NCBI GenBank assembly: GCA_905193765.1
Contig: CAJJPZ010000037.1
Location: forward strand, 1 to 16,471
Origin: an uncultured Eubacterium sp.
GTDB lineage: Bacteria > Bacillota > Clostridia > Peptostreptococcales > Anaerovoracaceae
DNA: 16,471 nucleotides
Reading direction: 5' to 3'
Both the position numbers and the translations under genes were made by a program. Numbering within the stretch: position 1 is the first letter of the stretch; each line of letters begins with the position of its first letter. The notes under the pieces are model-generated. The model was not told the origin of the DNA and did not search any database. It worked only from the letters and a program-made list of their open reading frames with translations. Shown here one piece after another: positions 1 to 6,739 of this stretch.

Positions 1-1074
1 TGGAAAGTCATCTACAAAGCAGCAGGCTACAATGATGTAGAAGCAACTGTATATATCAAGGAACAGGCAGACTTATCAGAAGCTGCAGCTGATGTATCAG
101 CAGACAGAAATACAATAACTGTATCAGGTCTTGCAGACAGCGTGAAAGCTGTACTGGATGACAAAGCTACAAAGGTCACACTGACACAGGGCAGAGAATC
201 TATTTCGCTGGAAAACAGCAATGACGGCGTTTATAAAGTACCTGCAGACAAAGATCTCGTAGGCACATACACTCTCGTTATCTCAACTGAAAAATATGCA
301 GATATCGAGATAGCTGTAGATCTGGCACCGACTGTGACGGTATCACCTTATGGTGAAAAGCTTACTCTCGGAAACATCACAGAGGGCTTCAAAGCAGCTC
401 TGGCAGATTCCGAAACTGTCGTGAAAATTACAAAGAAAGCAGGCAGAAATGAAACAGATATCGCCAGCCTTGAAAACAATGCAGATGGCATATACGATCT
501 GACAAAGGCAGAAGGCCTTGAAGCAGGTGAAGCCTACAATCTCAGCATAGCAGCAAAAGGCTACAGCCAGCAGAGCCTGTCGTTCACATACCAGAAGGAT
601 GCACCGACTATCAGCCTGAACAGGAAATCAGCTACTATCTATGCGAAGAAGCCTGCATCGAAGTACAGAACAGTGAAACTGGCAGCCAATGCAGCAGGTC
701 CTGACGGCAAGATTTCATGGGAATCTTCTAACACAAAGGTGGCTGCAGTAAGCTCAAAGGGTGTTGTAACAGCTAAGAAGGCAGGCAAAGTCACTATCAC
801 AGCTACTGCCAACGGAGTATCTGCAAAGAGCACAATCACAGTAAAAGATCCGACTATCAAAGTCAGCAAGACAAAAGTAACTGTGAAGAAAGGTAAGAAG
901 ATAACTGTCAAAGCATCAGCAACACCTTCAGCAAAAGTGTCATACAAGACAAGCAGCAAGAAGGTCGCAACAGTGACTTCAAAGGGCGTTGTCAAAGGCA
1001 AGAAAAAAGGAACTGCGAAGATCACAGTTTCAGCCAACGGCGTTTCGAAGACAGTGACTGTAAAAGTAAAATAA
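1..1074 (+). CDS. Surface protein with Ig-like (Big_2) repeats, 5' end outside window
   Basis: The reading frame is open from base 1 to the TAA at 1072-1074, so this is the C-terminal 357 residues of a larger protein; the GTG at 142 is internal and not a credible start. Residues about 1-199 hold beta-rich units, each ending in a GY or KY element followed by alternating hydrophobic residues (near residues 9, 99 and 188). They resemble the Shr-like/DUF1533 haemoprotein-interacting repeat, at modest confidence. Residues about 200-283 and 284-357 are two bacterial Ig-like group 2 (Big_2) domains: an SWESSN-type motif with V.AVSSKGVVTAKKAG.VTITA, then a shorter Lys-rich copy. There is no LPXTG motif or C-terminal membrane segment; it ends in VTVKVK. 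It is probably secreted or wall-associated and used for adhesion or ligand binding. A relation to the flavin cassette downstream is not shown. Confidence 0.85.
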   Translation, partial: WKVIYKAAGYNDVEATVYIKEQADLSEAAADVSADRNTITVSGLADSVKAVLDDKATKVTLTQGRESISLENSNDGVYKVPADKDLVGTYTLVISTEKYADIEIAVDLAPTVTVSPYGEKLTLGNITEGFKAALADSETVVKITKKAGRNETDIASLENNADGIYDLTKAEGLEAGEAYNLSIAAKGYSQQSLSFTYQKDAPTISLNRKSATIYAKKPASKYRTVKLAANAAGPDGKISWESSNTKVAAVSSKGVVTAKKAGKVTITATANGVSAKSTITVKDPTIKVSKTKVTVKKGKKITVKASATPSAKVSYKTSSKKVATVTSKGVVKGKKKGTAKITVSANGVSKTVTVKVK

Positions 1075-1119
1075 CAGGAAAACTGCCCGGTGATGACCGG
1101 TAAAACATCAGTAATGCAG

Positions 1120-1159
1120 ATTGCTGTGCTCTATTTCGGGGCACGGCAATTTCTGCCGT
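1120..1159 (+). promoter_or_regulatory. Two mutually exclusive hairpins upstream of the FMN cassette
   Basis: Bases 1120-1129 pair with 1141-1150 (10 bp including one G-U, 11-nt loop). A second perfect 6-bp hairpin (1143-1148 with 1154-1159, 5-nt loop) uses the right arm of the first, so only one can form at a time. The region lies between the surface-protein stop and the AGGAGG at 1188-1193. No T-run follows either stem, so neither is a standard terminator. A leader element or chance structure are both possible. I found no convincing -10/-35 pair in 1075-1187. Confidence 0.35.
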
Positions 1160-1201
1160 AAAGAAATAAGTCAAATCAGACGATACCAGGAGGATATTTT
1201 C

Positions 1202-2473
1202 ATGAAAGGAAAGAGCGGGCTGCACTGCATGATACCGTCACTGCTGATCATAGCAGCAGTCATATTCACTCTGAACACAGGATTCCCGTCACCTGAGGCC
1301 CTGGCAGCCGGGAATACCGCATCAGCTGCAGTAAAGCAGCCGTCATCGAAGACAGCGACAAAGACACTTAAGAAAGATACTGGCAGCAAGAAGAGCACCA
1401 GCCCGTATAAGGCCAAAGGTGATCTTTCGAAATGCGCCGACGGTACATACTACGGCAGTGCCAGAGGCTACGCCGGAAATATCAGAGTCAGGGTCGTCAT
1501 CAAGGATCACAAGATGATCTCCATAGACGTGGTGGAGGTGGAGGCCGATGATGCGCCCTACGTTGCAAAGGCGAAAAAAGGCGTCATATCTGCGATGCTG
1601 AAGACCCAGAGCCTCAGCGTGGACTCAGTGAGCGGAGCCACATACAGCTCCAACGGCATCATTAAAGCCGTGGAGAACGCCATAGCCAGGGCATCAGGTA
1701 AATCTGTAAACGATAAAAAGAGCGGCACGAAAAAGAAAAAACCATCGCGTAAACACGATACATCCCTTGACGGAAGCAAGTTCAGAGACGGCGTATATAC
1801 AGGCACAGGTACAGGTTTCAACGGCAGGATAACCGTCAGCGTCACCATAAGCGGCGGCAAGATAACGAAGATATCGGTGATAAACAATGAGGGCGACGAC
1901 AAGCCGTATCTTGATAAGGCGTCAAAGGGCGTCGTAGCCAGGATACTCAGCACCCAGAATACGAAAGTCGATGCAGTGAGCGGAGCGACATACAGTTCCA
2001 ACGGCATCATCGAAGCCGTGGAAAAGGCTCTGAAGAAGGCCGCGATAAAGCCGGGAACAGATGATCCGAAGGATCCTGAGATGCCAACCGAGCCGGACAA
2101 GCCTTCTGAGCCGGATACTCCGTCAGGACCTGACGAGCCTGAGGATGGACTTTACATAGATGGTACATACGAAGGCTTCGCACGGGGCTTCAAGGGATTC
2201 ATGTATGTTTCCGTGCTGATAGAAAACAGCAGGATCACATCCATCGACATAACAAAGACCCAGGATGATGAACCGTTCCTCACAAAAGCGAAGACACTGA
2301 TAAAGACGATAATAAGCCGCCAGACGACGGAGGGTGTGGATGCAGTGAGCGGAGCCACATACAGCTCCAACGGCATACTGGATTCCGTGAAAAAGGCACT
2401 GGACAAAGCGAGAAAGTCTGAGCAGGATGCAGGCAGCTCCGGCAGCACAGGAGGTTCCACCGATGCAGAATAA
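1202..2473 (+). CDS. Secreted protein with three covalent FMN-binding domains
   Basis: The protein has 423 residues. The start is ATG 1202, eight bases after AGGAGG (1188-1193); upstream in-frame codons lack a site. A signal peptide (hydrophobic 10-24, cleavage likely after ALA near 35) points outside the cytoplasm. A Lys-rich spacer leads into three FMN_bind domains at about residues 75-160, 193-276 and 314-400. They are joined by a Lys-rich linker and a Pro/Asp/Glu-rich linker (about 280-312). Each has a DGTY/DGVY-type opening and the DxxSGAT flavinylation motif; the acceptor threonines would be T147, T263 and T386. In this family ApbE esterifies FMN to that threonine, so the protein should carry three flavins and act as an extracytosolic electron relay. 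It overlaps the next gene by 11 bases. No ApbE gene is in the window. Confidence 0.9.
   Translation: MKGKSGLHCMIPSLLIIAAVIFTLNTGFPSPEALAAGNTASAAVKQPSSKTATKTLKKDTGSKKSTSPYKAKGDLSKCADGTYYGSARGYAGNIRVRVVIKDHKMISIDVVEVEADDAPYVAKAKKGVISAMLKTQSLSVDSVSGATYSSNGIIKAVENAIARASGKSVNDKKSGTKKKKPSRKHDTSLDGSKFRDGVYTGTGTGFNGRITVSVTISGGKITKISVINNEGDDKPYLDKASKGVVARILSTQNTKVDAVSGATYSSNGIIEAVEKALKKAAIKPGTDDPKDPEMPTEPDKPSEPDTPSGPDEPEDGLYIDGTYEGFARGFKGFMYVSVLIENSRITSIDITKTQDDEPFLTKAKTLIKTIISRQTTEGVDAVSGATYSSNGILDSVKKALDKARKSEQDAGSSGSTGGSTDAE
1626..2376 (+). repeat. Three near-identical 34-nt copies encoding the flavinylation motif
   Basis: The DNA around each SGATYSSNGI motif is repeated at 1626-1659, 1974-2007 and 2343-2376. 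The first and third copies are identical over 34 nt; the middle one differs at two positions. The repeats are internal to the triple FMN-domain gene and far more alike than the rest of the domains, which suggests tandem domain duplication with gene conversion, or strong codon constraint. Confidence 0.8.
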
Positions 2474-2912
2474 AAGAAGTCTGTACATCAGAGCAGCCAA
2501 TGTCGTAGTGATAGTGCTGGCTCTGCTTTACTACAACCAGCTGCTGGGACTTAACCAGCAGCTGGAGAAGGCTAATGAGACCATCGCCAGCCTTTCCGCA
2601 GGAGGATCACAGACAGCTTCAGCCCAGGCAGGCGGAAAATACAAGGACGGTACATATCAGGGCAGCGCTCATGGATTCGGCGGCACCGTGACTGTGGAAG
2701 TCACCATCGAAGACGGCTATATCTCAGATATACAGGTGGTGTCCGCAGATGGCGAGGACGCAGCGTATTACAATATGGCTATAGATGTCCTGGACAGTAT
2801 CATCGCAGACCAGAGCTGTAACGTGGACGTAGTTTCAGGAGCGACATATACCTCCAACGGTATCATAGGTGCTGCAAAGGAAGCTCTGGGAAAGGCAGGT
2901 GGTGCTGAATGA
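2463..2912 (+). CDS. Membrane-anchored single FMN-binding domain protein
   Basis: The protein has 149 residues. ATG 2463 is eight bases after a perfect AGGAGG (2449-2454) lying inside the preceding gene, so the two genes overlap by 11 bases; the longer in-frame extension to 2427 is unlikely. Basic residues KR precede one hydrophobic segment (about residues 7-27), an uncleaved anchor with the C-terminus outside. A short heptad-like stretch (LNQQLEKANETIASL) and a Gly/Ser/Ala linker lead to one FMN_bind domain (about 58-145) with motif DVVSGAT, acceptor T128. By family knowledge it carries one ApbE-attached FMN. Position between the secreted triple-FMN protein and the membrane Fe-S protein suggests it hands electrons from membrane to extracellular carrier. 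The stop overlaps the next start (ATGA). Confidence 0.88.
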   Translation: MQNKRSLYIRAANVVVIVLALLYYNQLLGLNQQLEKANETIASLSAGGSQTASAQAGGKYKDGTYQGSAHGFGGTVTVEVTIEDGYISDIQVVSADGEDAAYYNMAIDVLDSIIADQSCNVDVVSGATYTSNGIIGAAKEALGKAGGAE

Positions 2913-3733
2913 AGTTCCTTAAAAACAGAAAGAAACGCAACAGGCTGGTGAGAGCGGCGATCCAGCTGATCTTCTTCATCATGGCACCGGGACTTTTCTC
3001 TGCCGCATTCTCCGGAGTGCGTTATCTTATAACGCAGATACACGATATGAAGCTGATAGAAGTGACGTCATTCGTCAGCATACTGCTGATACTGCTGGCG
3101 TACACTGTACTGGCGGGGCGGTTCTTCTGCGGATATGCCTGTGCCTTCGGTACGCTGGGAGATGCGGTATACGGAATATCATCCTTCCTGCAGAAGAAGA
3201 TCCGGGGCAAGATCCTCAGGGTGCCCGACGACGTTCTGCATAAACTGCAGTATGTCAAATATGCAGTGCTGGCAGCGATACTTGTTCTCTGCTTTTTCGG
3301 CTGGTATGCAAAGGTGAGCATGGCAGACCCGTGGGAGCTGTTCGCCTCTTTCACATCCGGAAGCTTTTCTCTTTCGGGACATGCAGCGACGGCCTGTGTA
3401 CTGGGAGCCATCATCATCGGCATGTGCATAGTGCCGAGATTTTTCTGCCAGTTCCTCTGTCCTATGGGTGCAGTGTTCGCAATGATGCCTGTGATACCGG
3501 TTTCCATCGTGAATAAAGACAGCGAAAACTGCATCAAAGGCTGCAGCGCATGCAGGCGCAGCTGCCCGGCATCCCTTGACATAGACGGATTCTCCGGGGA
3601 CTGCTTCCAGTGCGGTGCCTGTGCAGACACATGTCCCAAGGGCAATATCGACCTCGGTGAAAAGCGCAGGTTCAAAGGCAGTGAGATAATACTGACGATA
3701 ATAAAAGCAGGGATACTTTTCGCGATATGTTAG
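2909..3733 (+). CDS. NapH/NosR-type polytopic membrane 4Fe-4S protein
   Basis: The protein has 274 residues; its ATG overlaps the preceding TGA by four bases (translational coupling). There are about five to six hydrophobic segments (roughly 16-40, 51-70, 117-135, 158-176, 184-200, 258-273). The paired membrane motifs RFFCGYAC (C74, C78) and RFFCQFLCP (C180, C184) are typical of the NapH/NosR/RnfH-like membrane ferredoxin family. Two 4Fe-4S motifs follow: C208-x3-C212-x2-C215-x3-CP and C232-x2-C235-x2-C238-x3-CP. Such proteins move electrons between cytoplasmic donors and exported flavin carriers, which fits the two FMN genes directly upstream. The C-terminal hydrophobic segment is short and stops abruptly after FAIC, so mild C-terminal shortening relative to relatives is possible. 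The cytoplasmic donor is not identifiable here. Confidence 0.87.
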   Translation: MKFLKNRKKRNRLVRAAIQLIFFIMAPGLFSAAFSGVRYLITQIHDMKLIEVTSFVSILLILLAYTVLAGRFFCGYACAFGTLGDAVYGISSFLQKKIRGKILRVPDDVLHKLQYVKYAVLAAILVLCFFGWYAKVSMADPWELFASFTSGSFSLSGHAATACVLGAIIIGMCIVPRFFCQFLCPMGAVFAMMPVIPVSIVNKDSENCIKGCSACRRSCPASLDIDGFSGDCFQCGACADTCPKGNIDLGEKRRFKGSEIILTIIKAGILFAIC

Positions 3734-3755
3734 CCGTGGATGTAGTACCTGCACC

Positions 3756-3815
3756 AAATCCCTTCTGTCATCATATCCTGAAACTGATGGATGTGACATG
3801 ACAGGAGGGATTTTT
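3756..3815 (+). promoter_or_regulatory. Long hairpin burying the ribosome binding site, with T-run
   Basis: Bases 3756-3770 pair with 3799-3813 (15 bp, one G-U). An inner stem pairs 3772-3778 with 3789-3795 (7 bp, one G-U). The right outer arm contains the AGGAGG (3803-3808) of the following TTG-initiated gene and runs straight into five T residues (3811-3815). It can therefore act as an intrinsic terminator of the FMN cassette, as a cap on translation of the next gene, or both. It sits in an 83-base gap. Base pairing is seen directly; regulation is inferred. Confidence 0.65.
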
Positions 3816-3816
3816 A

Positions 3817-5109
3817 TTGTACAGAGTGATCATTGCAGGCGGCGGCTGGGCAGGATGCGCAGCTGCAGTCACTGCCAGAAATGCGGGGGCAAAAGTCATA
3901 CTGCTGGAAAAGACTGATCTGCTGCTGGGTCTGGGGAATGTAGGCGGTATAATGAGGAACAACGGCCGGTTCACTGCCGCCGAGGAAAATATAGCTATGG
4001 GTGCGGATGAGCTGTTTGCAGTGACAGACAGATGTTCACGGCACACAGGCCTTGATTTTCCGGGGCACAGGCACGCCAGCCTCTATGATGTGATGAAGGT
4101 GGAACCTGAGGTGAGACGTCTGCTGCGGGAGAAGGGCGTGGATGTCAGGCTGATGTCCAGAGCTGTGGACGTGGTGGCAGACAGAAGCGGAGACAGGACG
4201 GAAATCAAAAAAGTCCTGCTGGCTGGTGGAGAGGAGATTGAGGGTGATGTTTTCATCGATACTGCGGGAAGTACCGGGCCTATGGGCAACTGTCTTACAT
4301 ACGGCAACGGCTGCTGCATGTGTATACTGAGGTGCCCTGCCTTCGGACCGAGAGTCAGCATCAGCGAGAAAGCCGGAGTGCACGACATCATGGGGCGGAG
4401 GAAAGACGGGTCATATGGAGCCTTCAGCGGCAGCGGCAAGCTGGAGAAGCAGTCGCTGTCCGCCGAGCTGCAGCGTGAGCTGAATGAAAAGGGTGTGGCT
4501 GTGATACCTCTGCCGGAGGAGCTGGTGAAAAAGGATAAGCTCGATCTGAAGGTCTGCCGCCAGTATGCGCTGGACGAATATGCAGAGAACATAGTCCTGC
4601 TGGATACAGGCTACGCCAAGATAATGACGCCGTTCTTCGATCTCGATAGTCTGCGCCGTGTGCCGGGATTCGAGAATGCCAGATACGTCGATCCTTATGC
4701 AGGGGGCAAAGGGAATTCAGTCAGGTATCTTTCCGTGACGGAGCGTGATAACGACATGAGGGTCACAGGCACTGAGAACCTGTTCTGCGGAGGTGAAAAG
4801 TCAGGGCTTTTCGTGGGTCATACGGAGGCCATAACAACCGGCAGTCTGGCGGGACACAATGCGGTGAGATATCTCAAGGGGATGAAGCTGCTGCAGCTGC
4901 CGTCAGGGCTTGCCACCGGAGATCTTATATCCTTTGCTACGGAACGGATGAAGACGGAAGACGGGCTGATGACAAGGTATACATTTGCAGGTGCGGAATA
5001 CTTCCGGCGTATGAAGGACAAGGGACTTTACAGCACTGATCGTGAGGAGATCCTGACCAGAGTCAGGAGGTACGGCCTGGAAAATATATATCGCGACAAA
5101 CTGCTGTGA
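3817..5109 (+). CDS. FAD-dependent oxidoreductase, MnmG/TrmFO-like fold, unknown substrate
   Basis: The protein has 430 residues. The start is TTG 3817, eight bases after AGGAGG (3803-3808); the next candidate, GTG 3826, is too far from the site. The N-terminal dinucleotide-binding motif VIIAGGGWAGCAA (about 4-16) ends in acidic E31, as for FAD. A cysteine-rich signature C166-C167-x-C169-x3-C173-P lies in the middle. The C-terminal FAD segment NLFCGGEKSG...TGSLAGHNAVR (about 321-351) resembles the GidA/TrmFO group of flavoproteins. There is no signal peptide or membrane segment, so it is cytoplasmic. The four-cysteine cluster could bind Fe-S or form a redox disulfide, which is inference. Its position after the flavin relay suggests it may be an electron donor or partner, but the hairpin separates it. 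It is not the housekeeping MnmG, which is far longer (about 620 residues). Confidence 0.75.
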   Translation: MYRVIIAGGGWAGCAAAVTARNAGAKVILLEKTDLLLGLGNVGGIMRNNGRFTAAEENIAMGADELFAVTDRCSRHTGLDFPGHRHASLYDVMKVEPEVRRLLREKGVDVRLMSRAVDVVADRSGDRTEIKKVLLAGGEEIEGDVFIDTAGSTGPMGNCLTYGNGCCMCILRCPAFGPRVSISEKAGVHDIMGRRKDGSYGAFSGSGKLEKQSLSAELQRELNEKGVAVIPLPEELVKKDKLDLKVCRQYALDEYAENIVLLDTGYAKIMTPFFDLDSLRRVPGFENARYVDPYAGGKGNSVRYLSVTERDNDMRVTGTENLFCGGEKSGLFVGHTEAITTGSLAGHNAVRYLKGMKLLQLPSGLATGDLISFATERMKTEDGLMTRYTFAGAEYFRRMKDKGLYSTDREEILTRVRRYGLENIYRDKLL

Positions 5110-5147
5110 TGCTGAGCAGTGATTTTGCATGGAATTCATGATGCCGG

Positions 5148-5176
5148 TTGCCTGATCGCTGTTTCACGGGTATAAT
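5148..5176 (+). promoter_or_regulatory. Sigma-A-type promoter for mrp, with nearby direct repeats
   Basis: TTGCCT (5148-5153), 17-bp spacer, perfect TATAAT (5171-5176), about 58 bases before the mrp start. The 8-bp word GTATGATC occurs at 5184-5191 and again at 5211-5218 in the leader; it may be an operator but is short enough to be chance. Confidence 0.7.
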
Positions 5177-5234
5177 AGTAATTGTATGATCTAAAAATAA
5201 AATCGTAACAGTATGATCAAGAGAGGTAAAAGAT

Positions 5235-6149
5235 ATGGACGATAAGGAAAGAGTATGCGGAGATACTTCATGCGGAGAAGCATCATGTGAGGGCTGCCCA
5301 TCGGCGGCGCCTGAACCGGCAGAGACAGAGGGCTGCACGTCGGACTGCAGCAGCTGCCCGAGCGCAGGCAACTGCGAGAGCCAGCCACAGAGCTTCCTGG
5401 AGGAGACCAACAGCTTCAATGATATAAAGAAGGTCATCGGAGTAGTGAGCGGCAAGGGCGGAGTCGGCAAATCGATGGTGACGTCGCTGATGGCTGTGAA
5501 CATGCAGAGAAGAGGATACAAGACGGCGATCCTGGATGCCGACATCACGGGCCCGTCGATCCCGAAGGCTTTCGGAACTAAGGAAAAGGCTACGGCTAAT
5601 GAGCTGGGCATATTCCCGATAAAAACAAAGACCGGTATCGGTACGATGTCGGTGAACAATCTGCTGGAGAACGATACGGATCCGGTGGTGTGGAGGGGTC
5701 CTGTCATCGCAGGTACTGTCAAGCAGTTCTGGACTGATGTTCTCTGGGGCGATGTGGACTACATGTTCGTGGATATGCCGCCGGGAACAGGCGATGTGCC
5801 GCTTACAGTGTTCCAGTCACTTCCTGTTGACGGCATAATCGTCGTGACATCACCGCAGGAGCTGGTATCGATGATAGTGGGCAAGGCTGTGAAGATGGCA
5901 GAGATGATGAACATCCCTGTTCTGGGACTTGTGGAGAACATGTCATATTTCAAATGTCCTGACTGCGGCAAAGAATATCCTGTATTCGGAGAGAGCCGAC
6001 TGGAAGAGGTCGCAGCTGAATACGGCGTAGACGTCCTCGGCAGACTTCCGATCGATCCGAAGCTGGCAGCAGCCTGCGACAAGGGCATGATCGAGCTCTT
6101 CGAAGGCGACTGGCTGGACGGAGCAGCAGACAAGATCGAGAAACTGTAG
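5235..6149 (+). CDS. mrp: Mrp/NBP35-family Fe-S carrier P-loop ATPase
   Basis: The protein has 304 residues. ATG 5235 follows GAGAGG (5221-5226). The deviant Walker A SGKGGVGKS lies at 72-80, then LDADITGPS, the switch region DMPPGTGD and the ENMSYF segment. The conserved C241-P-D-C244 near the C-terminus binds the bridging 4Fe-4S cluster at the dimer interface. Unlike the shortest homologues it has a long N-terminal tail with eight cysteines (8, 13, 18, 21, 34, 38, 41, 47), recalling the Nbp35 N-terminal cluster site. The family holds and transfers Fe-S clusters to apo-proteins in the cytosol. The gene is a single transcription unit with its own promoter and terminator, among many Fe-S enzymes that could be clients. 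The family and fold are secure; client proteins are unknown. Confidence 0.93.
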   Translation: MDDKERVCGDTSCGEASCEGCPSAAPEPAETEGCTSDCSSCPSAGNCESQPQSFLEETNSFNDIKKVIGVVSGKGGVGKSMVTSLMAVNMQRRGYKTAILDADITGPSIPKAFGTKEKATANELGIFPIKTKTGIGTMSVNNLLENDTDPVVWRGPVIAGTVKQFWTDVLWGDVDYMFVDMPPGTGDVPLTVFQSLPVDGIIVVTSPQELVSMIVGKAVKMAEMMNIPVLGLVENMSYFKCPDCGKEYPVFGESRLEEVAAEYGVDVLGRLPIDPKLAAACDKGMIELFEGDWLDGAADKIEKL

Positions 6150-6171
6150 AACGCATAATATAAGTAAAATG

Positions 6172-6221
6172 AAAACCATCGTCCCCCGGTCATGTTTGGA
6201 CCGGTAAGGCGATGGTTTTTT
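6172..6221 (+). terminator. Intrinsic terminator of mrp (probably bidirectional)
   Basis: A 10-bp stem (6172-6181 with 6210-6219) encloses an inner 6-bp stem (6186-6191 with 6199-6204), followed by a six-T run (6216-6221). The left arm starts with four A, so it can also stop the convergent exporter operon arriving from the right. Confidence 0.9.
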
Positions 6222-6280
6222 ATGCTTATTTTCTGAGAAAAATCAAAACGATGATCAAGATCATGCACGGTAGAAAGTGT

Positions 6281-6739
6281 TCAGTGCTCCTGCCTGTGGA
6301 ACGGTTTCTTCACTATGGCGAATATGGTTTTGCTGACTGCACCCATAAACAGGAGTCCGGCTGCGATGGCGCCGGCCATCATCAGTGTCTGCAGTCCGAT
6401 GGAGGCTGTATCCTTTATGTCGCTGTCCAGCAGTGCAACCATGGTTTTGAATATGTTGCTTCCGGGAACCAGGCACAGTATGCCGGGTATCACGAATATA
6501 GTAGTCGCATCCTTGAAAATGCGCGCAGCTATTTCACTTAGAAGACCTACCAGGCATGATGCAGCGAAACATGCGATGAATGCGGAGTTGTTATAGAATA
6601 CCACTATCTGATAGGCTATCCAGCCGAACGCACCGATCAGGACACAAGGGGGCATGATTTTTACCGGTACTCTGAAGATTATGCAGAAACCCAGCGTCGA
6701 GAAGAGTGCCAGGAAAAACTGCAGTGTAAGGTACATCAT
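6281..6739 (-). CDS. Threonine/serine exporter family, small membrane subunit (ThrE_2-like)
   Basis: The protein has 152 residues. The start at 6739 (MMYLTLQFF) overlaps the upstream gene's TGA in an ATGA arrangement and has GGAGG nine bases before it; the longer in-frame start at 6766 lacks support. Four to five hydrophobic helices fill nearly the whole chain. The FRVP segment near the N-terminus, the central SEIAARI..DATTIFVIPGILCLVPG motif and the final membrane helix match the C-terminal half of ThrE (DUF3815), which in Firmicutes is commonly a separate protein. It forms an inner-membrane exporter with the neighbouring gene. Substrate is assigned by family only; such pairs have also been linked to other small acids. 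Confidence 0.85.
   Translation of the reverse strand: MMYLTLQFFLALFSTLGFCIIFRVPVKIMPPCVLIGAFGWIAYQIVVFYNNSAFIACFAASCLVGLLSEIAARIFKDATTIFVIPGILCLVPGSNIFKTMVALLDSDIKDTASIGLQTLMMAGAIAAGLLFMGAVSKTIFAIVKKPFHRQEH

Noticed and set aside
639..1037. Minus-strand frame opposite the Ig-like domains
   Set aside because: Val/Phe/Leu-rich translation is the mirror of a Lys/Thr-rich gene; no start signal.
3817..5109. Housekeeping tRNA-modifying MnmG or TrmFO
   Set aside because: Length and mid-protein cysteine signature differ; only the flavin fold is shared.
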